The translations under genes were made by a program, and so were the position numbers. A stretch of 8,472 nt of DNA from JAXGVG01 sp040773965 (GTDB taxonomy: Bacteria > Pseudomonadota > Alphaproteobacteria > UBA9219). The DNA lies in the NCBI GenBank assembly GCA_040773965.1, contig JAXGVG010000077.1:1-8472 (forward strand). Direction: 5' to 3'. Under the pieces are notes generated by a model that was given only the letters and a program-made list of their open reading frames with translations, searched no databases and had not been told where the DNA came from. Positions 1 through 6,207 of this stretch are shown in pieces; within the stretch, counting starts at the first letter, position 1; each line of letters begins with the position of its first letter.

Positions 1-1827
1 GCACACGCCCACCAGCGTGCGCACCAGCGCCTCTTCATGAAGGCCGTACCGCCCGCGCACGCCGAGCTTGAGCCGCAAGGGACGGCAATCCTCGGTTTCG
101 TCGAAACGCATGGCGTGCAAGGGCTGGAGCGAAAGCACGAGGCCGGCGTGCGCTTCCTGGGGGCGGATGAACTGCCGGGCGTCCTTTTCGCGCCGCTCCA
201 GCGCCGCCATGACGTTCTCAACCGTGCCGTTACGCTGTTTCACGTCGCGCAGAAGCTTGAAATAGCGGCGCAGGCGTTCGTCCATCGCCAGATAGATGCC
301 CAGATCGTAACGCTCGCGCAAAATAGGCAGATAAAGGGCGTGCAGGCCGCTTACCAGAATGAAATCGTTGCTTTTCGTGCAGCGGTTTTTGCTTTTGCGG
401 CCGCTGACGTGATCGTAATGCGGTTTCTGGATCGACTTGCCGTCGGCCAGCGCGATGGCGTCGCGCGCGAATTGCTGGAGGTCATTGGCGCGCGGGTTCA
501 GGTGCGTCATAGCCTGCCACATGGGTTTGTGGCGGTCCCAGAAGTGATAGTCGTCGCCCGACAGCGCCGCAACCGAATGCCTGCCCAAGAGGCCCGTCAG
601 CGACTGCACCAGCGTGTCCTTGCCCGCGCCGGAATCCCCCGCGATGCCGACGACGAACGAACGGCGGCTGATGCGGAAAAAGTCGTTGGCGCGTATTGTC
701 GCCAGCCAGATGCGGAACATGATGACGAGCCCCATCGTGAGCAGCGCCGTGTTCAGAAGCCCCTGCCCCCGTTCGCCAAGCATGCTTTCCAGATCCGCCG
801 CAAAATGGTTGACCGCGAGGCTGCCGAGTATAACGGGCTGTTCCATTGCCAGAAAATTGCACGCCACATAAAGAAGCGTAAAGGTATACGCCAGCGCCAC
901 CGCAAACCTGCCGCTGATCGCTTGATAGAAGACGAGCAAAGGCAACACCCAAAGGAACCACCCGGGCGCGGCGGGCGTCAGGAGAAGAACGAGGAAGAAC
1001 GAGATGCCGAGCAGCGCGAAAAACAGGTCGAAGCTCAAACGGCGAATATGCCAGGCCGTATAAACCATCAATAAATAGGCCATAGGCAGGATGTAAAAGG
1101 TCGCGCCGCTGCCGCCGTTGATGGCTAGCGTGTAGATTTTTTCCATCTCCGGATTGCTGAACAGCATTCGCAAGGCGTCCGGCGAGACGAGAAACGGCAC
1201 GCCGAAGACGCCCGTCGCCAGCGCCAGTCCCGCCAGAAAAGGCTTGAGAAGATGGCGTAGCGCCTTTTTCCGGTAAAGATAAATGACGAACAACGGCGCC
1301 GCCAGCAGCATGCTGAGCTTGGCGGAAATCGCCGCGCCGCACAGCGCACCTGCGCTTGTCGCGCGCAGGCGGCGGAGATGAAGCAGCGCAAGGCAGAGGA
1401 AGAAAACGGGGATAATGTCGTTCAGCCCAAGCCAGTACGCCGCGAACAAAAGGATCGGCGACCACCAATAGGCCAAAAGCAGGCGGCGGTCCGACATCGT
1501 TATAAGGTTTTTAAGGACGATCAAAAGGCCGATATCCGCCGCCAGCAAGGTCAGGCCATAGCCCCAATAGACCGGAAACCCGAGCGCGTTAACAAGCGCC
1601 GTCAGCGGTAAAAACGCAAACCACATCACGTAGCCGTAAGGAAACGCCCGCAAGGCACCGCCCGCTTCCAGAAACGCGCGGTACGGATCGAGGCCGAAAA
1701 ACCGGACGCTGTTCTCCAGAAAAGGCACGTACCATTCGGTGGCCGCCGCCGGAAGGACAGCCACAATCAAAAGCAGGCGCAGGGCCAGTCCCGTGCCGAA
1801 CAGCGGATGTTTAAAGAGAGCTTTCAC
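1..1827 (-). CDS. Fusion: multi-spanning GT-C-like membrane glycosyltransferase + phosphoribulokinase/uridine-kinase-like domain (3' partial)
   Basis: The frame stays open for 609 codons from a GTG at 1827 to the left window edge, so the C-terminus is missing. The GTG is preceded by AAGAGG six bases upstream and by an in-frame TAA at 1849-1851, so no longer start is possible. Residues about 11-378 hold roughly 11-12 hydrophobic segments; the stretch WWSPILLFAAYWLGLNDIIP (121-140), followed by an ISAKLS segment, resembles polyprenyl-phosphate-dependent mannosyltransferases (GT87/PIG-M-like). After a short basic linker, residues 391-609 form a P-loop kinase: Walker A GDSGAGKDT (397-405), DDYH (425-428), LNPRAND (443-449), KPHYDHVSG (468-476), SGLHALY (493-499) and RD (527-528), in the same order as class II phosphoribulokinase. 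Two oddities are Asp404 in place of the Walker A Ser/Thr, and Ser493 where phosphoribulokinase has Glu (EGLH). There is no frame change at the junction. The likely role is transfer of a lipid-linked sugar plus phosphorylation of a sugar or polyol; substrates are unknown. It is last in the visible operon, 21 bases after the GT2 gene. Confidence 0.85.
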   Translation of the reverse strand, partial: MKALFKHPLFGTGLALRLLLIVAVLPAAATEWYVPFLENSVRFFGLDPYRAFLEAGGALRAFPYGYVMWFAFLPLTALVNALGFPVYWGYGLTLLAADIGLLIVLKNLITMSDRRLLLAYWWSPILLFAAYWLGLNDIIPVFFLCLALLHLRRLRATSAGALCGAAISAKLSMLLAAPLFVIYLYRKKALRHLLKPFLAGLALATGVFGVPFLVSPDALRMLFSNPEMEKIYTLAINGGSGATFYILPMAYLLMVYTAWHIRRLSFDLFFALLGISFFLVLLLTPAAPGWFLWVLPLLVFYQAISGRFAVALAYTFTLLYVACNFLAMEQPVILGSLAVNHFAADLESMLGERGQGLLNTALLTMGLVIMFRIWLATIRANDFFRISRRSFVVGIAGDSGAGKDTLVQSLTGLLGRHSVAALSGDDYHFWDRHKPMWQAMTHLNPRANDLQQFARDAIALADGKSIQKPHYDHVSGRKSKNRCTKSNDFILVSGLHALYLPILRERYDLGIYLAMDERLRRYFKLLRDVKQRNGTVENVMAALERREKDARQFIRPQEAHAGLVLSLQPLHAMRFDETEDCRPLRLKLGVRGRYGLHEEALVRTLVGVC

Positions 1828-1833
1828 GCAAGG

Positions 1834-1839
1834 CCTCTT
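1834..1839 (-). promoter_or_regulatory. Ribosome binding site deciding the GTG start of the fusion gene
   Basis: AAGAGG on the minus strand lies six bases before the GTG at 1827. It is the only good Shine-Dalgarno match between the stop of the preceding gene and the conserved hydrophobic N-terminus, and supports a GTG rather than ATG start. The ATG at 1848 lies in another frame and reaches a stop after eleven codons. Confidence 0.6.
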
Positions 1840-1845
1840 GTCTTG

Positions 1846-1857
1846 GCATTATAATGC
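1846..1857. other. Perfect 12-bp palindrome GCATTATAATGC at a gene junction
   Basis: The sequence is identical on both strands, spans the stop codon of the GT2 gene and contains TATAAT on each strand. On the minus strand this could act as a -10 element, but the hexamer 17 bases upstream (ACTACG) is a poor -35. It may be a chance palindrome or a weak internal promoter for the fusion gene. Confidence 0.25.
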
Positions 1858-2562
1858 GCCGCGAGTCTCGCGTAGTTTATTGCGCAATTCAAGACTGTAG
1901 GCGACGGTGCGGCGGATAAACCTGGCTTTGGCCTTCCAATCCACGTTCCAGTGCGAAACGCCGTACGCCCGTTCGCCGAAACGCACCGGGAATCGGCGAA
2001 TCGGCAGCCCGGCGCAAACCGCCATGTAATAGGCATATAAGTCGAGCGAAAAATCGTGCGGCGGATCGCGCCATGTGAGGAAAAACTGGCGCGAGAACAT
2101 CGTCGGCTGCGCGTTGATGTCCCACAAGGGCCGGCGGAGCAGAATGGATTCGAAGGCGCTCATGCCCATGGTGAAGAACGTGTCTCCCGCCGGGCGGCCA
2201 TAGCGCAGGCCTTTCACGAACTGGTTGCGCCCGTAACGTTCGAACACATCCATCCCGCACACTATATCCAGAGGATCGGTTTGCATGTCGGCGTGCGTCC
2301 AGCCGAGAATATTGCCTTCGGCCGCGCGAAGGCCGCTTAAAATGCCGAAACCGTAGCCCTGGTTCACGTCGACGCGCACGCTGCGGCATCCCGGATAGCG
2401 CGGGAGCCTTTCCTTGAGAATGCGGGGGGTGTTGTCGGTCGAACCGTTATCGACGAGGATGATCTCACACTTGCCCGGTTCGATAACCTTGATGCAGCGT
2501 TCCAGCAAATGCGGCAAACTGGCCGCCTCGTTGTAACAGGGGATGACGAGCGAAAAGATCAT
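1849..2562 (-). CDS. GT2 family glycosyltransferase, DPM1/GtrB-like (polyprenyl-phosphate sugar synthase candidate)
   Basis: This 237-residue GT-A fold enzyme is likely to transfer a sugar from a nucleotide donor to a polyprenyl phosphate at the cytoplasmic face of the membrane. Family marks: LVIPCYNEAASLPHLL (5-20), EIILVDNGSTDNT (33-45), NQGYGFGILSGLRAAEG (67-83), the HADMQTDP segment (90-97), KGLRYGR (117-123), INAQPTMFSR (149-158) and GVSHWN near 201-206. The usual DAD of the nucleotide/metal site reads H90-A91-D92, keeping only the last Asp. There are no C-terminal membrane helices, so it resembles soluble DPM1 more than the two-helix GtrB. The ATG overlaps the stop of the GtrA-family gene (ATGA), with a GAAGGA ribosome binding site upstream. 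A neighbouring GtrA protein strongly supports a lipid-phosphate-sugar role; the sugar is not predictable. Confidence 0.9.
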   Translation of the reverse strand: MIFSLVIPCYNEAASLPHLLERCIKVIEPGKCEIILVDNGSTDNTPRILKERLPRYPGCRSVRVDVNQGYGFGILSGLRAAEGNILGWTHADMQTDPLDIVCGMDVFERYGRNQFVKGLRYGRPAGDTFFTMGMSAFESILLRRPLWDINAQPTMFSRQFFLTWRDPPHDFSLDLYAYYMAVCAGLPIRRFPVRFGERAYGVSHWNVDWKAKARFIRRTVAYSLELRNKLRETRGAL

Positions 2563-2966
2563 GGCGCAGTTCCTTCGCGGGGCGCGCGGGGCCGGAAGAC
2601 GAAGAACTTCATGCCCAGAAAGTTAAGAGTCGCCGACACGCCTGTGGCGATAAGGAAAGCGATTTGCACGGCTTGAATCATTACTTCAAGAGCAAATAAA
2701 AAGAAGCGGTTGATCAGGACGTTAGCCGCAAGCGTTAAACCATAGAGCAAACAGAATCGGGGCAGGCTGTTGGGCTTGTGCGCCACATGGCCAAAGGTCC
2801 ACAGGCGGTTGGCGGCATAGGCGAAGACGGTTCCCGTTACGAATCCCACGGCCTTGGCGGGGTTATAGTCTATGCCGGTCCACAAAAGCAGTTTGTATGT
2901 CAGAAAATCCACCCCAACGGTCGTCGCGCCGACGATCAGGAAAACGGGGATTTCCTTGCGGATCAT
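2559..2966 (-). CDS. GtrA family membrane protein (putative polyprenyl-phosphate-sugar flippase)
   Basis: A 135-residue protein with four hydrophobic segments at about 8-29, 36-57, 70-92 and 98-121, the normal size and topology of the GtrA family. It carries family-typical sites NRLWTF (53-58) after helix 2 and NFLGMKFFVF (115-124) at the end of helix 4. GtrA proteins are linked to moving polyprenyl-phosphate-bound sugars across the inner membrane for O-antigen, arabinogalactan or teichoic acid glycosylation; the flippase role is accepted but in many cases indirect. It overlaps the upstream gene and the downstream GT2 gene by ATGA at both ends, so translation of all three is probably coupled. 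The GT2 enzyme immediately downstream is the expected partner that makes its lipid-linked substrate. Confidence 0.93.
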   Translation of the reverse strand: MIRKEIPVFLIVGATTVGVDFLTYKLLLWTGIDYNPAKAVGFVTGTVFAYAANRLWTFGHVAHKPNSLPRFCLLYGLTLAANVLINRFFLFALEVMIQAVQIAFLIATGVSATLNFLGMKFFVFRPRAPREGTAP

Positions 2967-4642
2967 GCTCCGAACTCCGGCATGGAAGGAATCTGTTCCC
3001 TGAAACGTTCCTCCAGCGCGGCGACGTTTTCTTTCGGCACGCGCGGATCGGATTCAAGACGGTAGGGATGCGCGGGCCATTTGTGAAAGCACGACTGCCA
3101 GTATTCGAACGTGCGCAAATCGTTCGGCGTGCCCCAGCATAGATAGCTGTCCACCTCGAAAAGACGGCAGCCCATGTCGAGCGCAAGCGCGTCGTTCACG
3201 CAGGTGTCGATGTAATACTCGCCGTTGACCTTGCCCTCGCGGCCGGTCATGCGTTCGACGCAACGCCTGTAAGCTTCCGCCGAGCGAAAAGTGAACGTGC
3301 CAAGCACAATCGGATCGTTCGCCGGATCGTCCAGCGGCACCTTGACGGAAACGCGGCCGATCGCCTCGCCCGCCGCGTCGATCCAGCCGTACATTTTCGG
3401 GTAGCGCGCCGCGTTCGCGTAACCGCGCACGCCCCACACCACGACGTCCGTTTCCGGGGCTTTCATCAGGGCCGCGAGTTTGCCCGCGTCATACAGCGCG
3501 CCGTTGTCGCACGCGCCGAAGGTGATCGGCCCCGGCACCTCGCCGTCCGGGAAGGCTTTTTCCGCCGCCTCAAGCCCCAGCAAGGCCGTGCACGCCTGCC
3601 CTTCCGTTACGCTCTCCAGCGTTTCGATCAGCACCGAGGGAAATTGTCTTTTCAGACTGTCCGCAATTTCCTCGTAGCCCGGCATGTCGCGGCGGAGGAC
3701 AAAGACGTAACGGTCCGCCTTAGGCAAATCCCGGGTAGCCTGCAGCACCATCGGCAGGCCCGAAACCGGGATCAGCGGTTTGGTCGTCGCGTAGCCCTCT
3801 TTCAAAAAACGCTGGCCGAGGCCCGCCATCGGCACGATGACCGTGCCTCCCAGATAGTTTTGTTGCGCGAATTTCGGATCGATCAGCCGCCGGAACGTTT
3901 TCGACCAGTAATTGTATTCCGCAACGTCTTCCGGCGCGCCCCATTGCATAAAGTGCTGAAGCTCATACACCGCGATTTTGCGCCCGGCCTCCAGCAACGG
4001 CCTGTACGTCATGCTGACGTAATATTCGCCTTCCGTATGCAACTTTTGCGCCATCTGCGCGCGCATGGCTTCCAGCATCAACTGTCCCGTGGTAAAGCAA
4101 TACGTGCCGCTTGAAGCGTACTCCTCCATCCGGTTTTCGGTGAACGGCTGTTTTTCCCGGATGTCCAGCAGCCAGCCGTTTTCTTCGCGCATATAGGCGT
4201 AGTTCGTGCCGCCCAGCGAATGCGGGTGAAAGCCTTTATAGGCAGGAATCGCGCCATCGCACCGGCATTGCTTCACGAAAGCCTTGAAGCGCTCCCAGTT
4301 CCAATAGCACGTGAAGTCGCAGTAGTTGACGATGATCGGCCCATTTTGATCGATCGCGTCCGCCGCCTGCAGGACCGCATGCACAGGGCCCAGCTTGTGC
4401 GGATCGATTCCCACGACCTTTCCCCTCGGACAATAACGCTTGAGCGTCTCCTCCATGCGGTAGGCCGGGTTGTTAAGATGGTCCTTGTTGCAGATGAAAA
4501 GAAATTCGTCCTCGCCCGGAAACATGCCGGCGACGTGCGCGATGACCGGCTTGCCCTCGATTTCGATCAACGGTTTGGGCACATCATACCCGGCCTGTCG
4601 AAACCTTTCGCCGAAGCCGGACATGGGAATGACGATTTGCAT
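2963..4642 (-). CDS. Tandem (duplicated) sugar nucleotidyltransferase
   Basis: A 559-residue protein with two consecutive NTP-transferase domains, residues about 1-252 and 267-521. Each opens with the phosphate-binding loop and following lysine (PMSGFGERF...KPLI at 6-26; PMAGLGQRF...KPLI at 271-291), has a central Asp (NYCDF, D109; GACDN, D379), and closes with matching blocks (GEYYVS...QWGAPEDVAEYNYW, 205-246; GEYYID...CWGTPNDLRTFEYW, 474-515). Such enzymes couple a sugar or polyol phosphate with NTP to give a nucleotide-activated donor in the cytoplasm. Both copies keep the loop, lysine and Asp, so neither looks obviously dead, though divergence suggests different substrates. Single-domain relatives are about 230-260 residues. 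Residues 522-559 add a short polar tail. The ATG has AGAGGA upstream and lies 15 bases after the GDPD-like gene. Base and substrate specificity cannot be read. Confidence 0.88.
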   Translation of the reverse strand: MQIVIPMSGFGERFRQAGYDVPKPLIEIEGKPVIAHVAGMFPGEDEFLFICNKDHLNNPAYRMEETLKRYCPRGKVVGIDPHKLGPVHAVLQAADAIDQNGPIIVNYCDFTCYWNWERFKAFVKQCRCDGAIPAYKGFHPHSLGGTNYAYMREENGWLLDIREKQPFTENRMEEYASSGTYCFTTGQLMLEAMRAQMAQKLHTEGEYYVSMTYRPLLEAGRKIAVYELQHFMQWGAPEDVAEYNYWSKTFRRLIDPKFAQQNYLGGTVIVPMAGLGQRFLKEGYATTKPLIPVSGLPMVLQATRDLPKADRYVFVLRRDMPGYEEIADSLKRQFPSVLIETLESVTEGQACTALLGLEAAEKAFPDGEVPGPITFGACDNGALYDAGKLAALMKAPETDVVVWGVRGYANAARYPKMYGWIDAAGEAIGRVSVKVPLDDPANDPIVLGTFTFRSAEAYRRCVERMTGREGKVNGEYYIDTCVNDALALDMGCRLFEVDSYLCWGTPNDLRTFEYWQSCFHKWPAHPYRLESDPRVPKENVAALEERFREQIPSMPEFGA

Positions 4643-4657
4643 GTCTTCCTCTTTTCT

Positions 4658-5491
4658 TCAGGCGGCCAGAAGACCCCTAACGTCCGTTTCGGTAATCTCC
4701 CTGTAGGCGCGGAAATCGAGGGTCCCGATTTTATTGCCCGCTTTCTGCAGAAGTGCCAGATCGCGCGTCCACAGCCACGGAAACTTGGTGCAAACGGCAT
4801 CGCCATTGACGCCTTCCCGCTCAAGCTCCTGACGGTAACGGAGGACGCCCTGATAAAACACGGTTAATTCGTCCGCGCTGTAGTCCGCGCCGTAGCGGTG
4901 AACGTAAAGCTCCGGCGAGCAGATGCAGAGCTTGACGCCCAGCGCCTGAAGCTTTTGCGCCTGCGCGCCCGACACCGGGCGGTAAGCCCTGGCAATGTCC
5001 TGCAGCAAGCCGCGTTGCCAGCAATCGACCCAGACCCACTGCGGCGCGGCCTGGCCCGCTTTTTTCATGTCTTCCGCGATGCGGATCACGTCGTCCGCGT
5101 TGCGGTATTTCCAGACGCGGATTCCGTTTTGATGCGTGGCGTTTTGTTCTTGAAAAATGTCCGCCTGAACCTCCATCTCGTTCAGGAAGTAGAAATCCGT
5201 CACCTTGTTTTGCGCCAGAAGGGGTTTCACGAATTGTTCGGCGTTTTCCCGTTTACAGTCCACGATGAACCCGGCCACGCCCGCCTTGAGCGCCGCCGGA
5301 ATATACGCCGCCAGCTTGTCCGGAACGGGGTTGGTTTGCGCAGGAGGCGCCGTCAGGGGATCGTGAATGAGGTAGGGCGTTCCTTCATGAATTTCGATAT
5401 CGATTTCCACCCAGCACCCGCGCGGCAGTCCCGCAAGTTCCTCGATGCGGTTACGGCGATGGATGACAAGAAGGGGGACCGGCGTTGACAT
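4658..5491 (-). CDS. Glycerophosphodiester phosphodiesterase-like protein
   Basis: A 277-residue protein with the active-site order of the GDPD TIM barrel: HR at 11-12, E29-x-D31 in WVEIDIEIHEG, HD at 43-44, and a D78-x-K80 pair where many GDPDs have E-x-K. These residues normally bind the metal and catalyse cleavage of a glycerophosphodiester. The usual N-terminal HRG...ENT signature is replaced by HRRNRIEE, and the C-terminal half is not one I recognise closely, so the true substrate is probably not a standard glycerophosphodiester. No signal peptide is visible, which points to the cytoplasm. The start is the first possible one after an in-frame TAA; GAGAAG lies only three bases upstream of the ATG, so initiation may be weak. 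The gene sits between a putative 2H phosphoesterase and the nucleotidyltransferase, suggesting a phosphodiester-containing intermediate. Confidence 0.78.
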   Translation of the reverse strand: MSTPVPLLVIHRRNRIEELAGLPRGCWVEIDIEIHEGTPYLIHDPLTAPPAQTNPVPDKLAAYIPAALKAGVAGFIVDCKRENAEQFVKPLLAQNKVTDFYFLNEMEVQADIFQEQNATHQNGIRVWKYRNADDVIRIAEDMKKAGQAAPQWVWVDCWQRGLLQDIARAYRPVSGAQAQKLQALGVKLCICSPELYVHRYGADYSADELTVFYQGVLRYRQELEREGVNGDAVCTKFPWLWTRDLALLQKAGNKIGTLDFRAYREITETDVRGLLAA

Positions 5492-5507
5492 GCGCTTCTC
5501 ATAGAAT

Positions 5508-5529
5508 CGGGAGTCTTAGCAGAGTCCCG
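5508..5529 (-). other. Imperfect hairpin in the 41-base gap before the GDPD-like gene
   Basis: Within the longest intergenic gap visible, CGGGA pairs with TCCCG, followed by one mismatch, then TCT with AGA around a four-base loop. On the transcript it is followed by ATTCTATG, not a T-run, so it is not a classical intrinsic terminator. It could be an RNA processing or stability element, or chance. Confidence 0.3.
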
Positions 5530-5532
5530 AAT

Positions 5533-6207
5533 TCATAAAGGAACAGCGGCAAGCTCGGCAAGCTTTTCGGCTTTATTGACGAAGTTGCGCACCTGCCCGA
5601 TGGGCCCGCTGTTGCCCAGCCTTACGCGGCAGGGAACGGAACTTCGAGGCATGCCGGATTGCACTTCGGGCAACGGCATGTCGTGGCCCTTGAATTTGAT
5701 CCAGCAGGTGAAATGAGGCCTGTATTTTTCGCCGCGCGGCGTAATGAACCCCTCTTCGCTTCCCAGTCCCTTGACCAGCGCCACGGCGATTCGTTCCTGC
5801 ATATCGAGCAGCGCCTTGTTTCTGTTGACGAGAATCCAGTACATATCGGAAGGACGGTAGGCATTGGCCCAATCGCCACGGATCAAAGGCTCAAGCAGGA
5901 AAGCGCTGTTGTCGACGGCGGTAAGCGCGCCGATATCGAGGGCTATAGCCTCGCCCACAACGGCATCCAGCGCGCGGGACAGGGAAGCCAGCGTTTTTTC
6001 ATCGTTCGGCACGCGCACATGCATGACCGAGCAATGCGTCCATGAATCGACGCTTTCTTTGGGCCGGTTATTCACCAAGTATTCCGAAGGATTTAGCGCG
6101 TTAAGCTCGCCGGAAACCTTAGCAACCGCTTGGTTGAAGCGCGCGCCCTCAGGATCGGCCTCATCGGGCATGAGGCAAAGGTTGAGGATGATGTGCGGAT
6201 CGTTCAT
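5533..6207 (-). CDS. Putative 2H phosphoesterase superfamily protein
   Basis: A 224-residue protein with two H-x-S/T motifs, H58-C-S60 in THCSVMHVRV and H165-F-T167 in RPHFTCWIKF, each inside a predicted beta strand. The pair, one per half, is the mark of the 2H (LigT/cyclic-phosphodiesterase-like) superfamily, whose two histidines flank a cleft and act on cyclic phosphates, 2'-5' linkages or other phosphoesters. The spacing of 107 residues is somewhat long but within reach of the fold, and the C-terminal VRLGNSGPIGQVRNF resembles the last strand-turn of such proteins. The ATG overlaps the phosphatase stop as ATGA and has no clear Shine-Dalgarno, so translation probably depends on coupling. 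A 2H protein is unusual in a glycan operon. It may hydrolyse a cyclic phosphate intermediate, but no substrate is evident, and the assignment rests on motifs rather than overall similarity. Confidence 0.62.
   Translation of the reverse strand: MNDPHIILNLCLMPDEADPEGARFNQAVAKVSGELNALNPSEYLVNNRPKESVDSWTHCSVMHVRVPNDEKTLASLSRALDAVVGEAIALDIGALTAVDNSAFLLEPLIRGDWANAYRPSDMYWILVNRNKALLDMQERIAVALVKGLGSEEGFITPRGEKYRPHFTCWIKFKGHDMPLPEVQSGMPRSSVPCRVRLGNSGPIGQVRNFVNKAEKLAELAAVPL

Noticed and set aside
1..657. Calvin-cycle phosphoribulokinase
   Set aside because: The domain is fused to a membrane glycosyltransferase-like part, sits in a glycan operon, has no Rubisco or other cycle genes nearby, and has altered active-site residues.
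37..1074. 345-codon open frame on the plus strand
   Set aside because: It lies wholly antisense to the kinase/membrane fusion, which has clear family motifs. The translation is rich in Arg, Gln, Ala and His with no recognisable domain, as expected of a shadow frame in GC-rich DNA.
482..1468. 328-codon minus-strand frame inside the fusion gene
   Set aside because: It is in a different frame from the motif-bearing protein, has an Arg/Gly/Ala-biased composition and shows no domain.
3644..5488. Plus-strand open frames at 3644-4114, 4220-4867 and 4898-5488
   Set aside because: All are antisense to the nucleotidyltransferase and GDPD-like genes, whose motifs are clear; the plus-strand products are basic and featureless.
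5508..5529. Intrinsic terminator splitting the operon
   Set aside because: The stem is short with a mismatch, and no T-run follows on the transcript.
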